Source of the DNA: Euphorbia lathyris
Taxonomy: Eukaryota; Streptophyta; Magnoliopsida; Malpighiales; Euphorbiaceae
Direction of reading: 5' to 3'
DNA: 64,000 nucleotides
NCBI RefSeq assembly: GCF_963576675.1
Contig: NC_088917.1
Location: forward strand, 29,418,501 to 29,482,500
The notes below the pieces were generated by a model. The model was not told the origin of the DNA. It searched no databases and saw only the letters and a list, made by a program, of their open reading frames with translations. Both the position numbers and the translations under genes were made by a program. Positions within the stretch are counted from its first letter, which is position 1. Each line of letters begins with the position of its first letter. Below are positions 43,328 to 56,017 of the stretch, one piece after another.

Positions 43328-44471
43328 AGGGCCAAATTTGACCTTAAAATATTTAAAATATGAAATGATCTAAATTTAATATAAACGATTTCAAGAAAGA
43401 TCAATTTTATCCATACATTATCGAAAATTTGAAAATATTGGTTTTAACGGTACCAATTGAATTAAGTCTAAGATATTTAAGTGTCACTAGCATTTAGTTT
43501 ATCGATAAAATTATTTGAAAAATTTGGTTTAACAGTTAAATAACAGTAAAACAACTTTTTCAAATTTGCATTAACGTAGAGCTAACATTGATCTGATTTG
43601 GAAACATTTGGGTTAAATTTACATCATTTTATAAGCTAAGGCTAAATATGCATTTATTAAAAAATATTAGGTCAATTTATCCCTAAATTAAGCTATAAAT
43701 AATTTTAGAGACATGGAACCTTATATACATTTTTTAAAGAAAGTTAGCCTTGTAATTAATTTATAAATAATGAATAAACAAAATAAACTCTCACAACAAC
43801 TATCTCCATCATGTATATTATGTGTATGCTCGGTTTGTATAAAAATTTATTTATCCATTAAAAAGTTATTAAAATGTACAATATTAATTATGGTGTTTTT
43901 TTTATGGAATATTAATTATGGTGTTAAGTGGGTATATTATCAGTTTGATTGGGTCTTTAATGTCACCATCATTAGTTTACATCTTATCCATTGGACTGCT
44001 AGAGTTAAGAAAGACCTAGGAAATAGATTTTTTAACTTTGATTTCTACTACCAAATGACGCGGTTCCACTTAAGTGGAACGGTGTCGTTTGTATTGCAAA
44101 AATAGAAAAGAAAATTTAAATCTATCCAATACCTATTTTTCTTTAATGTAAGCAAAGTTTCTCTTTACCAGCAACAATAGAGTTTGGGGGCAAACACCAA
44201 AGATGAAAAATTGTATACATGGGGTTTTAGATCTTTTTAGATCTCAGTGGGAACAAGTGCCCCCATTGCCCCCACTGTAGATCCGCCCCAGCCTCTCGTA
44301 GTTAGTAAGATGCGAGGACTGCAACGAGATAAGCAAACACAGCAGTGGTATTTAGACATTCCTCTACCCATCAAGTCATGATTATAAATAGTGAGACCCT
44401 TACAATGGTAAGAGGCCAGCTTTTTTCTTCTCTTTACATTTCTTATTACATTTCACTGCTCCATTACTAAC
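43328..44471. other. AT-rich intergenic; possible foldback remnant and an 18-bp palindrome
   Basis: 43330-43690 has the phrasing of foldback MITEs (AGGGCCAAATTTGACCTT at the left, GGTCAATTTATCCCT at the right), but arms could not be aligned well. A perfect palindrome GTTCCACTTAAGTGGAAC lies at 44063-44080. A TATA-like TTATAAATAG near 44384, upstream of the gag relic, may belong to a decayed LTR. Confidence 0.4.
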
Positions 44472-45618
44472 TTGATCGTCAGAGAGTTTTTGAGGGACCG
44501 CTTCCGGCGCATGTACATAAGCCAATTTCACCAGGAGTCATTCGATCCCAACTACTCATCATTTGGTGCGTTGAGCATGGAATGGTCACTTAAAACCCCT
44601 TCAAAATCATCTGAAAAGTACATTATGGTAGAGACACCTCCCTCTCCCACCAAGAAAATGTTTGGCACCAACCAGCCTCACGAACAAAGGGAAATCGAGA
44701 CAAGCACGAATGTCCTAATCTTTAAGGACATGGTGACAGTGGCAATAGCCTCAGAAGATGAATCTCAATACTCCATGGTGAAACTCACGAAAACGGTGCA
44801 TGAGTTCCAGACAGCCTAGACGTGGCAGGCTAAAGCACAAAAGCAAATAATCGTCAGCCAAAAAACCATGTAGGAAGACAATAGGAGAATCTAGGAGTTG
44901 CTCCAAGAAAAAAAATCCTCCTTAACAAGAGGCCACCCCCATGACAATGGGCAGAACCAATATTCTCCTCATGAGAGAACCACCCTCAATTACGGCGACC
45001 ATCACTCTTTAAACAATCATGGCCACATGAAAGGAACCCTCCGAGCAAGGAGAGGACTGGGAAGTCCAGTTCTAACCATTCCTCGACCCAAAAGCCCTAG
45101 ACAGGGCCATGGGGGGCTATATTACATCAAGCAAGACCATTATCGTCCAACGAATCATAGAGGCCAACTTTCTTTGAAATTGGGAAAACACATCGTCTCC
45201 CCTCATACACTGGAATCGAGGATCCCAATAAACACTATGCAATCTTCATGAGCATGATCAACCTTTACTCTAAAGAAGATCATGCAATGTGCAAATTTTT
45301 CTCAACAACACTAGTCGGTGTCGCTAAAAAATGGTATAGAGGGTTACAACCTGAGTCCATCAACTCATTTAACTTGCTCAAAGATTTATTCGTCGCTCAT
45401 TTCTTCGACGTGGTTAAGGCCAAAAGGACTAGTTCCAACCTCAACGACGTTAAGCAATGCTCAATCGAGCTCTTGAGGGGGTACCTAACGTGTTTTCACC
45501 ACATGTCATCTCATGTAAAATCTATGAATGTGGAAGTGGCCATCGACACCCTGTCAAAAGGGAAAACCTTCCAACCCCTTAAACAAAGCTGCTATACTAA
45601 CCCACCCACCCCCTGACC
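44472..45618 (+). pseudogene. Ty3/gypsy gag relic (Retrotrans_gag domain)
   Basis: The broken frames between 44472 and 45250 carry charged, Pro-rich Gag-like sequence with several stops. From about 45248 the capsid-type Retrotrans_gag domain is recognisable (KFFSTTLVGVAKKWYRGLQP, SFNLLKDLFVAHF). No knuckle, protease or polymerase follows; the frame ends at a TGA at 45614-45616. The element is old. Confidence 0.75.
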
Positions 45619-47130
45619 ATCCACCAGTCAATAATTAAATGAGTAAAAAGAATCCTTGCTCTCAGTTAGCGCATACTCCACCACTGTCACTTTGATGGCC
45701 TCAAGATCTTGCTGGGTGAGACCTCTCTTTGTAGATACTTGCTTAAACCATTCCTCTTACAACCCTCTAAATGGGAAGGTCATGATGTCGAGTACATAAA
45801 CCACCCGCTCTCCAGATAATCCCCAGTCAGCTCATCGCAATCTTGTTGGGGTTCATATGTCACCTCGCCCAGCCATTCCATCAAGGCATGCTTTAACATA
45901 GTCAAATCCATTTGCACAAGCCAGGTGCTTAAACAAGTGGGATTTTCATTCCTGTTCACTTCAAAGGGAAACACAAGGTCTGTTATCTTCACCCTAAACT
46001 ATCGATATCTCCACTCAGGGGTTTTTGAGCTAAGCCCCCCAAGGAACTTCAAGTGTGGAAGTGCAAAACTCACATGTTGTGAGTTCTTCACATGCAGGGG
46101 TATAAAGAAGTGTCAAAAGACCAACCTAGTCAGTTGGAAGCCAACTTTCTGACACATCAAATACATCGCCACCATTAACCTCCACATGTTGCCAGTTATT
46201 CGGGTTGTAACCAAGTTGAACTCTCTCAGCACCTCAATAAAAAGGGCACCGATGGGAACCTCATACCCACATCCAACTAATCCTCATAGTTAAACATCTC
46301 GTTACACTCGCAGTGATCATTCACTTCTCATCCTTAGTGGTGGCAGCTAGGATCAACGGTCAGACCAATTTGTCAATAGTCTTGATCGCCCCTAAATCTT
46401 TCATAATAATTATACTATAAATCCTCTACTCTTTTCGACTTCAATGTCTGCAGCCTTGGGAAAGGATCATACCTTAGTCCAGCCGACTTGATATTTCTTC
46501 CTTGTCCTCGAGGCCACATTAGTTTTTTCAGATGGAATAATATGGTCGCAGCACCTAACTCATAATCTCTATACACGTCGGGTATCCTGACCATCACCAC
46601 CCACTGATTTTCATGAACGACACCTCCACCAGGACACTGCAGAACTAATGATAGATTAGGCTTATGTTTCTTCTTTTTCTTCCTACTTGTTTCCTTTCAG
46701 GTCGATAGAATCTCTGGATCCTCTATCCTTTAATCTGATAGCATGTGCTCAACCTCCTCCACTTCCACATCCGCTTGGGGACTCATTGAACTAGAAAATT
46801 CTTCGATGGACATCCTACTCTAACAAACCCTCACCTAAAGGCTTCTAGCAGAAGAAAAATGGGTGTAGATAGTTATTGGAAAGAATAGAAATAAATGCAG
46901 ATAAAAGGGGAAGACTGGCCTTAAACTTACTGTGAAAAACACAAATTCCTCCTCACTAGAAAATTCATGAACAACGAAAAAGCTCAAAGGAAAGAAGCAG
47001 GAAGCAAGGAAGAAGAAGCAAACCAAGCAGCCTAAAATTTCCCTTTCCCTATTTATAACAGGAAAGGTAAGATTAACCGTTGTTTTACCAAATGCAGGCG
47101 CTGACATTGGGGAGACAAAAGCAATCATGA
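45619..47130 (-). other. Degenerate retroelement-like sequence, minus strand
   Basis: Broken minus-strand frames run from a TATA-like TTATAAATAG (about 47049-47058, minus) leftward: an acidic start near 46815, a middle (RIPDVYRDYELGAATILFHL, near 46590-46520), and DLVFPFEVNRNENPTCLSTW near 45990-45930. The arrangement suggests one decayed coding unit under a promoter, perhaps the accessory (non-Gag) protein of a gypsy element. I do not recognise the family and several stops interrupt it. Confidence 0.35.
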
Positions 47131-47364
47131 CACACCACGACTAACACATCCATCAAATGCCCCATTTATGTTATAATAACAGCTTAGCCACCAAAAAATG
47201 CATAACGCACATATACAAGGACTATATCATTCACGTATACAAAGAGACAAGTAGCTGTATTTGTATCCTTTTTTTATAAACAAGGAGTGATAAAAAAAAG
47301 ACTATAAATATCTAAAATCACATAAAGAGGTAGTAAGTTTGGCATTCCATTGTTGACTTGCTTA

Positions 47365-47960
47365 TTGCAAACCATATAAACGCTTAATTATCTTACAAAC
47401 TTTGTTTGGCCGGTCTACTTTGAAACTAGGTGGAAATTCCATATATATGTCCTCTATAAGATCCTAATGGAGAAAAACGTTGTTCACATCTAGCTGAAAG
47501 TGTCCCCAACCTTTGATTGCAGCAACTGCTAGCAACAACATTATTGTTTGCATCTTGACTATTGGTGAGAAGGCATTAAGATAATCAACGCCTTTAGTTT
47601 GAGCATAGCCTTTGGCTACCAGTCTTGCGTTATAGCGCTAAAAAACTACCATATGTCTTAAATTTCAATTTAAAAACACAATGGCACCTTATGGTTGGTT
47701 TTGCAGGTGGTAAATCCACTAATTGCCATGTATTTGTTTGCTCTAAAACCTTAATTTCTACTTCCATTGCTTCTTGTCAACAAAGGAACTTCACAGTATG
47801 CTGATATGTTTTAAGCTCTTCTTGCACTGTAAATGTCATGGAATATGTCTTTTGTGCTACAAAAGAAAACTTATCATAAGATAAAATAGTGGATAAATAA
47901 TACTTTGGTTGTGTAGATGAAAGAATAGTGGAGTCATTCTTTAGAATTATCATTCATTAT
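47365..47960 (-). pseudogene. Ty1/copia reverse transcriptase fragment
   Basis: Minus-strand translation shows the start of the copia polymerase: [37 protein letters not shown], then [12 protein letters not shown], a TAG, DLIEDIYMEFPPSFKVDRPN and CKIIKRLYGL. This is the RVT_2 family. The catalytic YVDD region is missing. At 47680-47960 further upstream pieces are present with more stops. Confidence 0.88.
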
Positions 47961-49424
47961 TTATCTGTATTGATCTTATAAAATATTGTTGGAAAAATCT
48001 AATGGAGTAGAATACAATGACATATTTATTGTTATTAAAAACTTCATCTATACATCATATATTCAAACCCCAAGTTGATAAATAATCATGCCAAAATTTC
48101 CAACCAAATGCAGGTGGCAAAGGGTGTAGGGGCATCTCTGGCCGTCGAGAACCACTCCTTATAGGAGGTGATTTTGCACATGTCAACCATTTCATTCACG
48201 GGGTGCTAATTGCAGCCTCAACAGATGAAATATATGTTTTTATCTCATCTAAAGCTAAAGTGTCGTTTTGGTTTGGGTAGGGATAAAAAAAAACAATTAA
48301 TCCCATCTCATATGAACTAGGTTTTTTATATATATATATACATTTCAAACAGTTAGAGAACGACTCTAGTACTATCTGGATCTAAAATTGCTACATGTTA
48401 GGAACATTGATGACAAAATTTTACCACTTACGATGTTTTGAATCTTCATTCTACGATTTTAATAAGTCTAAATCTAACGGTGAATGATCAAATACTACAT
48501 GGTCATTAAGGTCCATGCGGTCAAAACTCTACACTTATATGTATATACGAGCCAGCCATGTTCACATGCACCTTATTTGGTCATTCACCGTTAGATCTAG
48601 GCTTATTAAATTCAAACTTTAGGATGATTTGCTAATGGTGAATGACCAAATACTACATGGTTATTAAAGTCCAGGTGATCAAACCCGTATACGAACACTC
48701 CTCTAAAAATATTAAAGAGCAGTTTAGATCTCATTCTTTAAATTAATTTTTGGCACTTAAAAAATAGCATTATTTGCAGCCGGCAAGTGATGGATAGATT
48801 TGGTTGACGGCATGATCAAGATGATTATTGTATGTTTAAAAATGGTAGATTTTCCATTAAATATGATGTTAATAATGATTAATTAGCAGTTAATTTTGTG
48901 GAGAAAATGACGCAACCTTGTACATATTTGGTACCTTAGTTGTTGTCATTTGTATTTGTTGTCGTTCCTATATCAATAAAAATCCTATTTGAAGCTGTAC
49001 CGACCATTTTTTGTTATTTATATTAATTTTGCATTATCAATCATGTCTATGCTAACTCCCTATTTTTATATTAAAATAAAATAAAATAGCCACTTGATTG
49101 ATTATAAGAATTAATATTTGGCTAATAAAATAAAATGAGTTCTACGTTCATGGAAAGCTACCTGCAATAATGCAACTTACATTTCAATTATATATTCCTT
49201 TATTTCTTCACGAGTGAAATATTCTTCATTTTCATGAATTTCGATATGACAACTTGTGAATATAATTAAGGACAAGTATAAGGATAAGGATCAATTTTGT
49301 TGTTTTCTTACTTTTTTTTCCGTATATTTTCTTTTAAGTCGGTGTTTATATATTTTATTGGTTCTTTTTATCTGTTTAAATTGTATCTGCTTTTTATTAT
49401 TCTGCTATTTATACATTTTTTGGA
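47961..49424. other. AT-rich intergenic with a short three-copy repeat
   Basis: No gene. CTAACGGTGAATGATCAAATAC at about 48474, its inverse near 48575-48600, and a direct copy GGTGAATGACCAAATACTAC near 48637 form a small foldback about 200 bases long. The rest is simple AT-rich sequence. Confidence 0.45.
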
Positions 49425-49575
49425 TTTAGCAAGAGCGGAAACGGTTTATTTTATCCGTGAATCAATATATCTACGTGGTTGTAACAAAAGAAATAACTCA
49501 GATCCGAATGTTCGGAAATGCCTAAATGATGAAGATTCGATTGCAATTGCTTTTCTGCGGATTTTTGAATTTTAA
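49425..49575 (+). repeat. Exon-like unit, inverted partner of 50510-50640
   Basis: The plus strand here and the minus strand at 50640-50510 share an exon-like sequence beginning after a TTTAG acceptor-like site: AGCAAGAGCRGAAAYGGT, then ATCTACGTG and AGATCCGAA. Translations correspond (LARAETVYFIRESIYLRGC and LARAEMVNLIRRSLHLRDC). The shared open frame despite divergence suggests a duplicated gene fragment; the family is not recognised. Confidence 0.5.
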
Positions 49576-50509
49576 TAAAGTATATGTTTTATTATTTCTC
49601 TGTGTGTTTTATACCTTTTATGGTTTTATGTTCTTTGTAGTTGTTTTCATCTCATTGTGGATTTTGTAAGGTTTTTTACCTTTATTTTTTTTTAACCATT
49701 TTTACCTTTATTGTTTATTGTTATACTTGTTTTCATCATATCTAATGTAGATATAAACATTCTCGTAAAAAAAATATTTCAATGTATTTTACAAAATGGT
49801 TAAATATTGATTCTATAGCAACTCAATTTTACTATTTGTTCGAATTTTTTATTAAAAAAATCAAATAGTAATAATTACCGATAGATTTTGATTTATTAGT
49901 ATTTATTTGAAAATAGTAAAATTGAGTTGAAATTTTAGTATAGGGTAAATAAACATTGGATAATTTTGTAAAATACATATTTAGTTTAATTTTTTTATCT
50001 ATTTTTTTGCATATTTTATAACAAAAAAATCTGGGTCATATATATTTTTTGAAGAATATATATTTAGTTAGGAAGAAAGAAGTAGGTAAGAAGGATGAAA
50101 GAATAGAAGGACTTTGATAAATAAAATTAAATAAGTATTTAATTTTGGGTGAAATTTATTTAATGGAACCATGAGAAATGACAAAGGAGTGGATAAAGGA
50201 TAATTCATGCTTTCACGGGCTCTTTAAAACAAACAAAAGAAATGAAAGGATCATCTAAAATCCACATCCACTCATTTCTTTTTTTTTTTTTTAATGCATA
50301 CATCATTTTATAGATACGAAAACATCAAGTACAACAAGAAAATTAAGGAATAAAACCTTACATAAGTACATGTTATACCTATTACAAAATCCATAAAGGT
50401 AAGAAAACGACTATAACGAGCAAAATAAACCATTAAAGGTACAGATAAAACAAACACTAGATGAAATATATACTTCTTCAAATACCCAATTTGCAGAAAA
50501 ACACATGTA

Positions 50510-50640
50510 TTTCCCATCTTCAGCATTTAAACTCTTCTGAATCTTCGGATCTAAATCATTTCTTTTGCAATCACGTAGATGTAGTGATCTACGTATAAGA
50601 TTTACCATTTCTGCTCTTGCTAAACCAGAAAAAAGTTATC
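50510..50640 (-). repeat. Exon-like unit, inverted partner of 49425-49575
   Basis: See the partner. Upstream on the minus strand, 50640-50960 is rich in CTTCTTCC and CTCTCT like a plant 5' leader, so this copy may be the second exon of a small unrecognised transcript. The inverted arrangement puts the two copies about 1 kb apart. Confidence 0.45.
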
Positions 50641-51046
50641 AATGAAAAGATACCAAACAACAAATGCAATTCAAGCGGAATAAGGGATTTGGTAAAATAT
50701 ATGCAATTCAACTATAATTTATTGAACAAAGAAGAAGAAAAATTAAACAACAGAACGGTGCAAGGAGGAAAAAGGAAGATAATCTTCCTTCTTCCTCCTT
50801 AAATAGAAGATTACAACTTGAAAAAGAAGAAAAATTCAATCAACAGAAAAATTAATGGATGAAATTGATGAAAAATTGATGAAAATGGGAGAGAAGGGGA
50901 AGGAGCAGTTAGAGAATTTTTTTTGGGAGAGAGAGAGAAGAGAACGGTCACTCATTTCCTTCTCTTACCAAAAGGAATTAACAATTCACCTAGATATTTT
51001 TATTATCAATTTCAAATGAAATATAATTTTTATAACCTTATCAATA

Positions 51047-51397
51047 CGAGATAAGATATCAAAATAGGACTATGATTTTTTTTGGAAAGTATCAATTTCG
51101 ATTCCACGTATAAAATAACACCAATATGTGCTTAACGTTTAAAAAATGGTATCAATTTAGGCATCGATAACGGATTGAACACGTCATTCATATTACTCCG
51201 CTAAGTTCTGATTTCTCCCTCCACGTGCAATTGACAGAACTTAACGGAATAATATTAATGAAGTGCCTCGTTCCGTTATCGATGCTTAAATTGACACAAT
51301 TTTTTAAACGTTAAGCCTATATTTGTGTTATTTTGTATGTGAAACCTAAATTGATACTTCCCAAAAAAATCATAAGCCTATTTTGATACCTTATCCC
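51047..51397. mobile_element. Foldback MITE F6
   Basis: The left arm (GATAAGATATCAAAATAGGA ... ATTTAGGCATCGATAACGGA) is the inverse of the right arm (CGTTATCGATGCTTAAATTG ... CCTATTTTGATACCTTATC). It is flanked by TATCAATA at 51039-51046 and 51398-51405. Non-coding, 351 bases. Confidence 0.88.
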
Positions 51398-51731
51398 TAT
51401 CAATATAGGTGTCACTATTTTAGGCAGCTAGGAATATCTAGCGTATTAGAAGTCATCGGATTCAACTAAATAGAGATATTTTCGTGCCTCTAACATGTGG
51501 ACCAATGGAAAGATCTTCAAGTTCGACCCAGTATACATCACGTCAGATTCGTCTAGAATCAAGGAAGTCCAAAACGAGTGGGATGTGACTTACCTAAATT
51601 ACGTCTAATTGTCTTTCGATAAATCTAATACCAGTGATTCCCTATAAACTACTCCTAGAAATCACATAGTAAGATACATATATTATCTACCATTACTCTC
51701 AAGTGCTTAATACTTCATCATATACATCACG

Positions 51732-52243
51732 AGTAAATTACACACATGGCCACTGAACTTTAATCATTGTCACGGTATGATCACTAAACTTCAAAATATA
51801 ATATAAAAGTCACTCAACTTTACACTTTTTAACGTTATGGCTACTAAATTTTAATCAATACCTCAAAACGACCATTGACGGTCTCAAAATATAAAAAATT
51901 CAAGAATTGATGATATTCTAAACAACTTTAATTATTCAAAATTTTCGGTTTAAAGTCATTTAGGTGTTGTTTCGTTAGGAGAGAGAGTGTGCGTTCTTAG
52001 AGAGAAAACTTCAGAAATTGTGACTTAGAAAAATAAAATATATGGTTGCATGGTAAATGTCGTTCTCAACAATTTTATTTGAACATTTTCATTTTGAAGT
52101 CGTTAATGATTATTTTGAAGCGTTACTTAAAGTTTAGTGGTCATAATGTTAGAAATTGTAAAGTTGAGTGACTTTTATGTTACATTTTAAAGTTTAATAG
52201 TCATGCCGTGAAAATTAGTAAATTTCAGTGGCCATGTGTGTAA
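51732..52243. mobile_element. Foldback MITE F5
   Basis: The left arm TAAATTACACACATGGCCAC... with TAAAAGTCACTCAACTTTAC is the inverse of the right arm ...GTAAAGTTGAGTGACTTTTA ... GTGGCCATGTGTGTAAT. The right edge is abutted by another TE-like stretch (GGGATGGAGCC) at 52244. No clean target duplication. Confidence 0.8.
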
Positions 52244-53042
52244 TCAGGGATGGAGCCATAAGGGGCGGGGAGAGTCGGCCGACCATCCGTCCCCGCCGAA
52301 AAACCCCACATTTAATTTTTTGAAGTAGCATTTAATTTTTTTTTACATGGTCTAACCCCCTGACGTTTAGATCTTGGCTCTGTCATTGGATATAATTCAC
52401 CTTATACATCACTAACTTAAACGTCAGAGTGAGGTCGTCAATCATCGGTTTTACTCTGACCATCTTTCTATCTTAGCTCAAGCACCGAAAAAAATCCGTT
52501 GAGTCATCCAAGTATCATCTCACATAATCACAAAGTATCCTAATTTATTTGTCCATAGTAACAAAAAAGATAAGTAAAGAGTAGTTAGTTTTGGAGCAGT
52601 GAAAGTGAAAGTGAAAGTAAAAGACAAGAAGCAATGAAGACAAAAGATGATGGAGGAAGAATAGATTTAAAGTGACATAAATGAAAAATGGACCAAATTG
52701 TAAATGAAGAAACACCCCCTTACCCTTACCACTAAATCTCACCAAGAACAACATTCAATCATGTGGGCCTTTCTAATAACATCACCAGAAAAATTATCAA
52801 TTTGTGGGTTCCACCCTAGATAAATAAGACATTTTCTCAATCAGGGAGTGGACTATGATCCTGAATCATAAGCTTCAACAAACTTGTTAAGGATCATCAA
52901 TATTTTAATATCATTATCACATTATTACTTTTCTACTTTTATCTTTTACATCTTAGTAGTAAAAATTCTTCAATTAACAAAATTACTTCGCTGTGTCAAA
53001 TTTTAGACTACAGCAAGTAGCGGAAGGTCTGTCAACCCGAAA
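52244..53042. other. Intergenic with a short TE-like GC-rich stretch
   Basis: At 52244-52400 the bases GGATGGAGCCATAAGGGGCG and a later TTAGATCTTGGCTCTGTCAT form weak inverted ends of a short element. The remainder has a GTGAAAGTGAAAGTGAAAG microsatellite near 52602 and no gene. Confidence 0.35.
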
Positions 53043-53051
53043 TTTTATTTA

Positions 53052-53668
53052 GGCTTAATACATACGTAGTTCCTAAACTCATCTATTTTCTTCATTTTAT
53101 CCCCTAAACTTAAGGACTTGATTGGATGAGGGGTAGGGAAGGGTTAATAAAGGAAGGGTAGAGAAGGGTAGGGAAAGATAAGGAAAGGAAAAGAATGGTA
53201 ATTTCTAACCCTTCCAAACCCACCAAATTGGAGGGTTGAAAATTGGATGAAATTTTTTAAAAAGAAACCCTTCAAAACCCCTCCAAACCCTTACCATTCT
53301 AATTTTTTTGTGTTCCAAACATGGGTTTGTAGAAACCCTTACTAACCCTTCCCCTCCCAAACAAGGGTTTCTATCAACCCTTACTAACCCTTCCCTTATT
53401 AACCCCTCTAAACCCTCCATCCAATCAAGCCCAAAGGGATAACCTATTGACCCCTAAACTTCCAAAAAACCACCCAATTTACCCCTCTTCTCTGATGTGG
53501 CGCCGATCTGGCAAAATACAAAGCTGCAATAATCCAAGCGTCATGTCGGAGAGGAGAGGTAAATTGGGTGACTTTTTGAAAGTTTAGGGAATCAATAGGT
53601 TATCCTTTAAGTTTAGGGGGTAAAATGAAAAAAAATGACAAATTCAAAGGCTACGTATATATTAAGCC
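53052..53668. mobile_element. Foldback MITE F7 with nested MITE
   Basis: Ends GGCTTAATACATACGTAG and CTACGTATATATTAAGCC; inner arms share CCTAAACTT / AAGTTTAGG phrases. It is flanked by TTTTATTTA (53043-53051) and TTTTATGTA (53669-53677), 8 of 9 bases equal. A second element, about 53116-53432, with ends CTTGATTGGATG and CATCCAATCAAG, interrupts its left arm. Confidence 0.82.
53116..53432. mobile_element. Small TIR element nested in F7
   Basis: Ends CTTGATTGGATGAGG and CCATCCAATCAAGCC are inverted copies; inside are several AACCCTTACTAACCCTTCC-type repeats. F7's arm sequence (CTAAACTTAAGG / GGATAACC) is split by it, confirming nesting. Non-coding. Confidence 0.75.
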
Positions 53669-53857
53669 TTTTATGTATTTATAGAAATTTTTCTACTAAA
53701 TATAAGATATCCGTTGGTAATTTCATTATTTTCAAAATTTGAGATATTTGAGACACTACGGATTTGCCGACAGAATTGATATCCAAAAGCTTAATTGAGC
53801 CTGAAAATAATATATTGATACATATATATAAGGAAACCTCTTCCAATAGTGTTTTAT

Positions 53858-54482
53858 GGGGTAAAGACCGTTTAACTTCAAAACTTAATATAAAAATCAC
53901 TTAACTTTATCTTTTCATAATACTATGGCCAATTAATGAAAATAAATAGTCTCAAAATGAAAAAATTTCTATAAATTAAAGTTGTTTAGAATCATATTTA
54001 GCACTAAACCATGTTTTCGAATTTCAAAATCACAATTCTTTGAATTTTATTTCTCTAAACAATTATTTTATCTTTCCTAACCAAATGACACTTAAATGAC
54101 CTTAAACTAGAAAGTTCAAGACTTAAGGCTTGTTTGTTTTACCTACTGTTTGATGATGTTGTTTGCTGTTATGGTTTGCTGTTAGAAAAAACTGTTTTTC
54201 AAGCAGGGATTCCCTGTTTTTTAAAATGATACTTTTCAGGTGTAAAAGACAGATAAGAGATCATTAACCAAACATCTAAAAATCTCCATTTTGAAGTAAA
54301 AAGGCAAACAAGAACATGAAAATGAGCAACCAAACACTCCTTTAATCTTACTTAGAATATCATTTTCATCGGTCCTACAAACAATGAAGAATACATTTCT
54401 ATTATGGTGATCAAGGTTGAGTGGTTTTATATTAAGTTTTGAAATTGAATGATCATAAGTGGTCATAGATGTAGTTTATCCG
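53858..54482. mobile_element. Possible diverged foldback element F8
   Basis: AACTTAATATAAAAATCACTT near 53882 is the approximate inverse of GAGTGGTTTTATATTAAGTT near 54419. GTTTGTTTTACCTACTGTTT and similar phrases at 54122-54345 look like a further insert. Ends are not resolved. Confidence 0.35.
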
Positions 54483-55880
54483 TGTGTGTTTTCCATCCAT
54501 AAGATTATAAACACAAAAATGTTTGTTTAAGGGATTAGTCTCTTATTTGCTGTTGTTGTTACAGTTTGCTATTGAAAAAACAGTAATTTTTTGATTTTGA
54601 AAAAAAAAACTATTTTTCATATATAAAAATATAAACAGTAGTTCTCGAATCAAACACCTAAAACACTCGCTATTTGACATAGTATTTGACATAGATTAGA
54701 GTAACATGATTTGATTAAAAATGTAGGTAGGAGGATGAAGTACAAATAAAATAATAATAAAAGAGGGGATAAGCATGGGGAAGTGAAGTGAAGTTCCAAC
54801 CTAAAAAAGGAACATTTGGGGTCCTTTGCCATGTTGTTGGGTGTCACTGTTTATACATACCCGTCTGTCTCTTCAAACTATAGTGCCTTGTTTTTATACT
54901 ATCCATAGAATATACTACTTTTATTTAATACTAAATAACTTTGTAATTGGTTCAATTAAAACACATTAAATTATTAGTCAATAAAGCTCATCATCTCTTC
55001 TCTTATCTCAGATTCTGTTCCTGTTACTGTGCTGTGGTGGTGTCTGATTGGGAACCAAAAAGATTATTTTAAAAGCTGCTTTTTCCTCCCTTTCTTTTAA
55101 GTTTCACAGCATCTTCATAAAGATGTATCCAATGTTCACTCAACCTCATAACAACAACAAATTTTGACTTGTATTTCACACCCAAAAACAAATTTCTCCT
55201 CTTTTTTCAAACAAAAGACTTCACTTTACCTTCATAAAGAGGACTCAAAGCAGTATCTGCAAGCACTTCTTAATTAAAGTCTATAAAAAAACAAAAGGGT
55301 TAGAATAAAATTAGCATTTCCACGTTTCGTGTCCGTGACCGTTTATAGCAGAACAGTGAGCGATTTGGACATTAAATTTACGGATCTAATAGATCACTCT
55401 AATCACTACTTTAAGTTCAGGGAGCTAACGAGACATCTATAAAGTTCGGGGGGACCAATTAGATGATCTAGACAAAGGGGGCAGAGAAAATTAAAGTAGA
55501 TTAGAAGCATTCATTAGAAAGAGATTAACAGAGAAAATAGTGTAAAGAGTAATAATAGATAGGAGACTTTTTGACAAAGAGAAAAAGTTAGGAGAAGCTA
55601 AAAAGCTCTTAATTCTTCTCTCTTTTATAAGATAACAGTAAGTAAAGTACTAATCTTTTTTTATCCAAAAAGATAATATTTATACAGAGAAACAGAACAG
55701 ATCAAAAACTCTTTTTTTATTTGACCATAATCAAGATAGAGAAGGGCACAAACATTGTTGATTTGAATCAGATCAAAGGCTACACAGTTGTTACAATTGG
55801 CATAAATTTTGAGCCAATTATTTGTCTAGAGAAGCAATTGTAAGCAAAGAAAAGAAAGAACTAAAGACATACAAAAAAAA
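54483..55880. other. Intergenic, downstream of the ELF4-like gene
   Basis: AT-rich. The right part (from about 55700) probably includes the 3' UTR of the ELF4-like gene on the minus strand. A GTTTGCTGTTGTTGTTACAG-type simple stretch lies near 54550. No other gene seen. Confidence 0.4.
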
Positions 55881-56017
55881 GGGGTTACATGCAGATTCTA
55901 ATAGGCAGATTGTGAATGGAATTCTTCTTCTTTTCTTTCCCCACCATGAAAAGAATGAACTTTTTTTTAAAAGTTTATGTTGTATAAAATCTATATAAAA
56001 ATGGGGTTCTTGTTCTT

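Noticed and set aside
46835..47128. A membrane-protein-like 97-residue open frame on the minus strand
   Set aside because: It covers a TATA-like site and leader-type sequence; the Phe/Leu-rich composition comes from a pyrimidine-rich tract and there is no recognisable domain.
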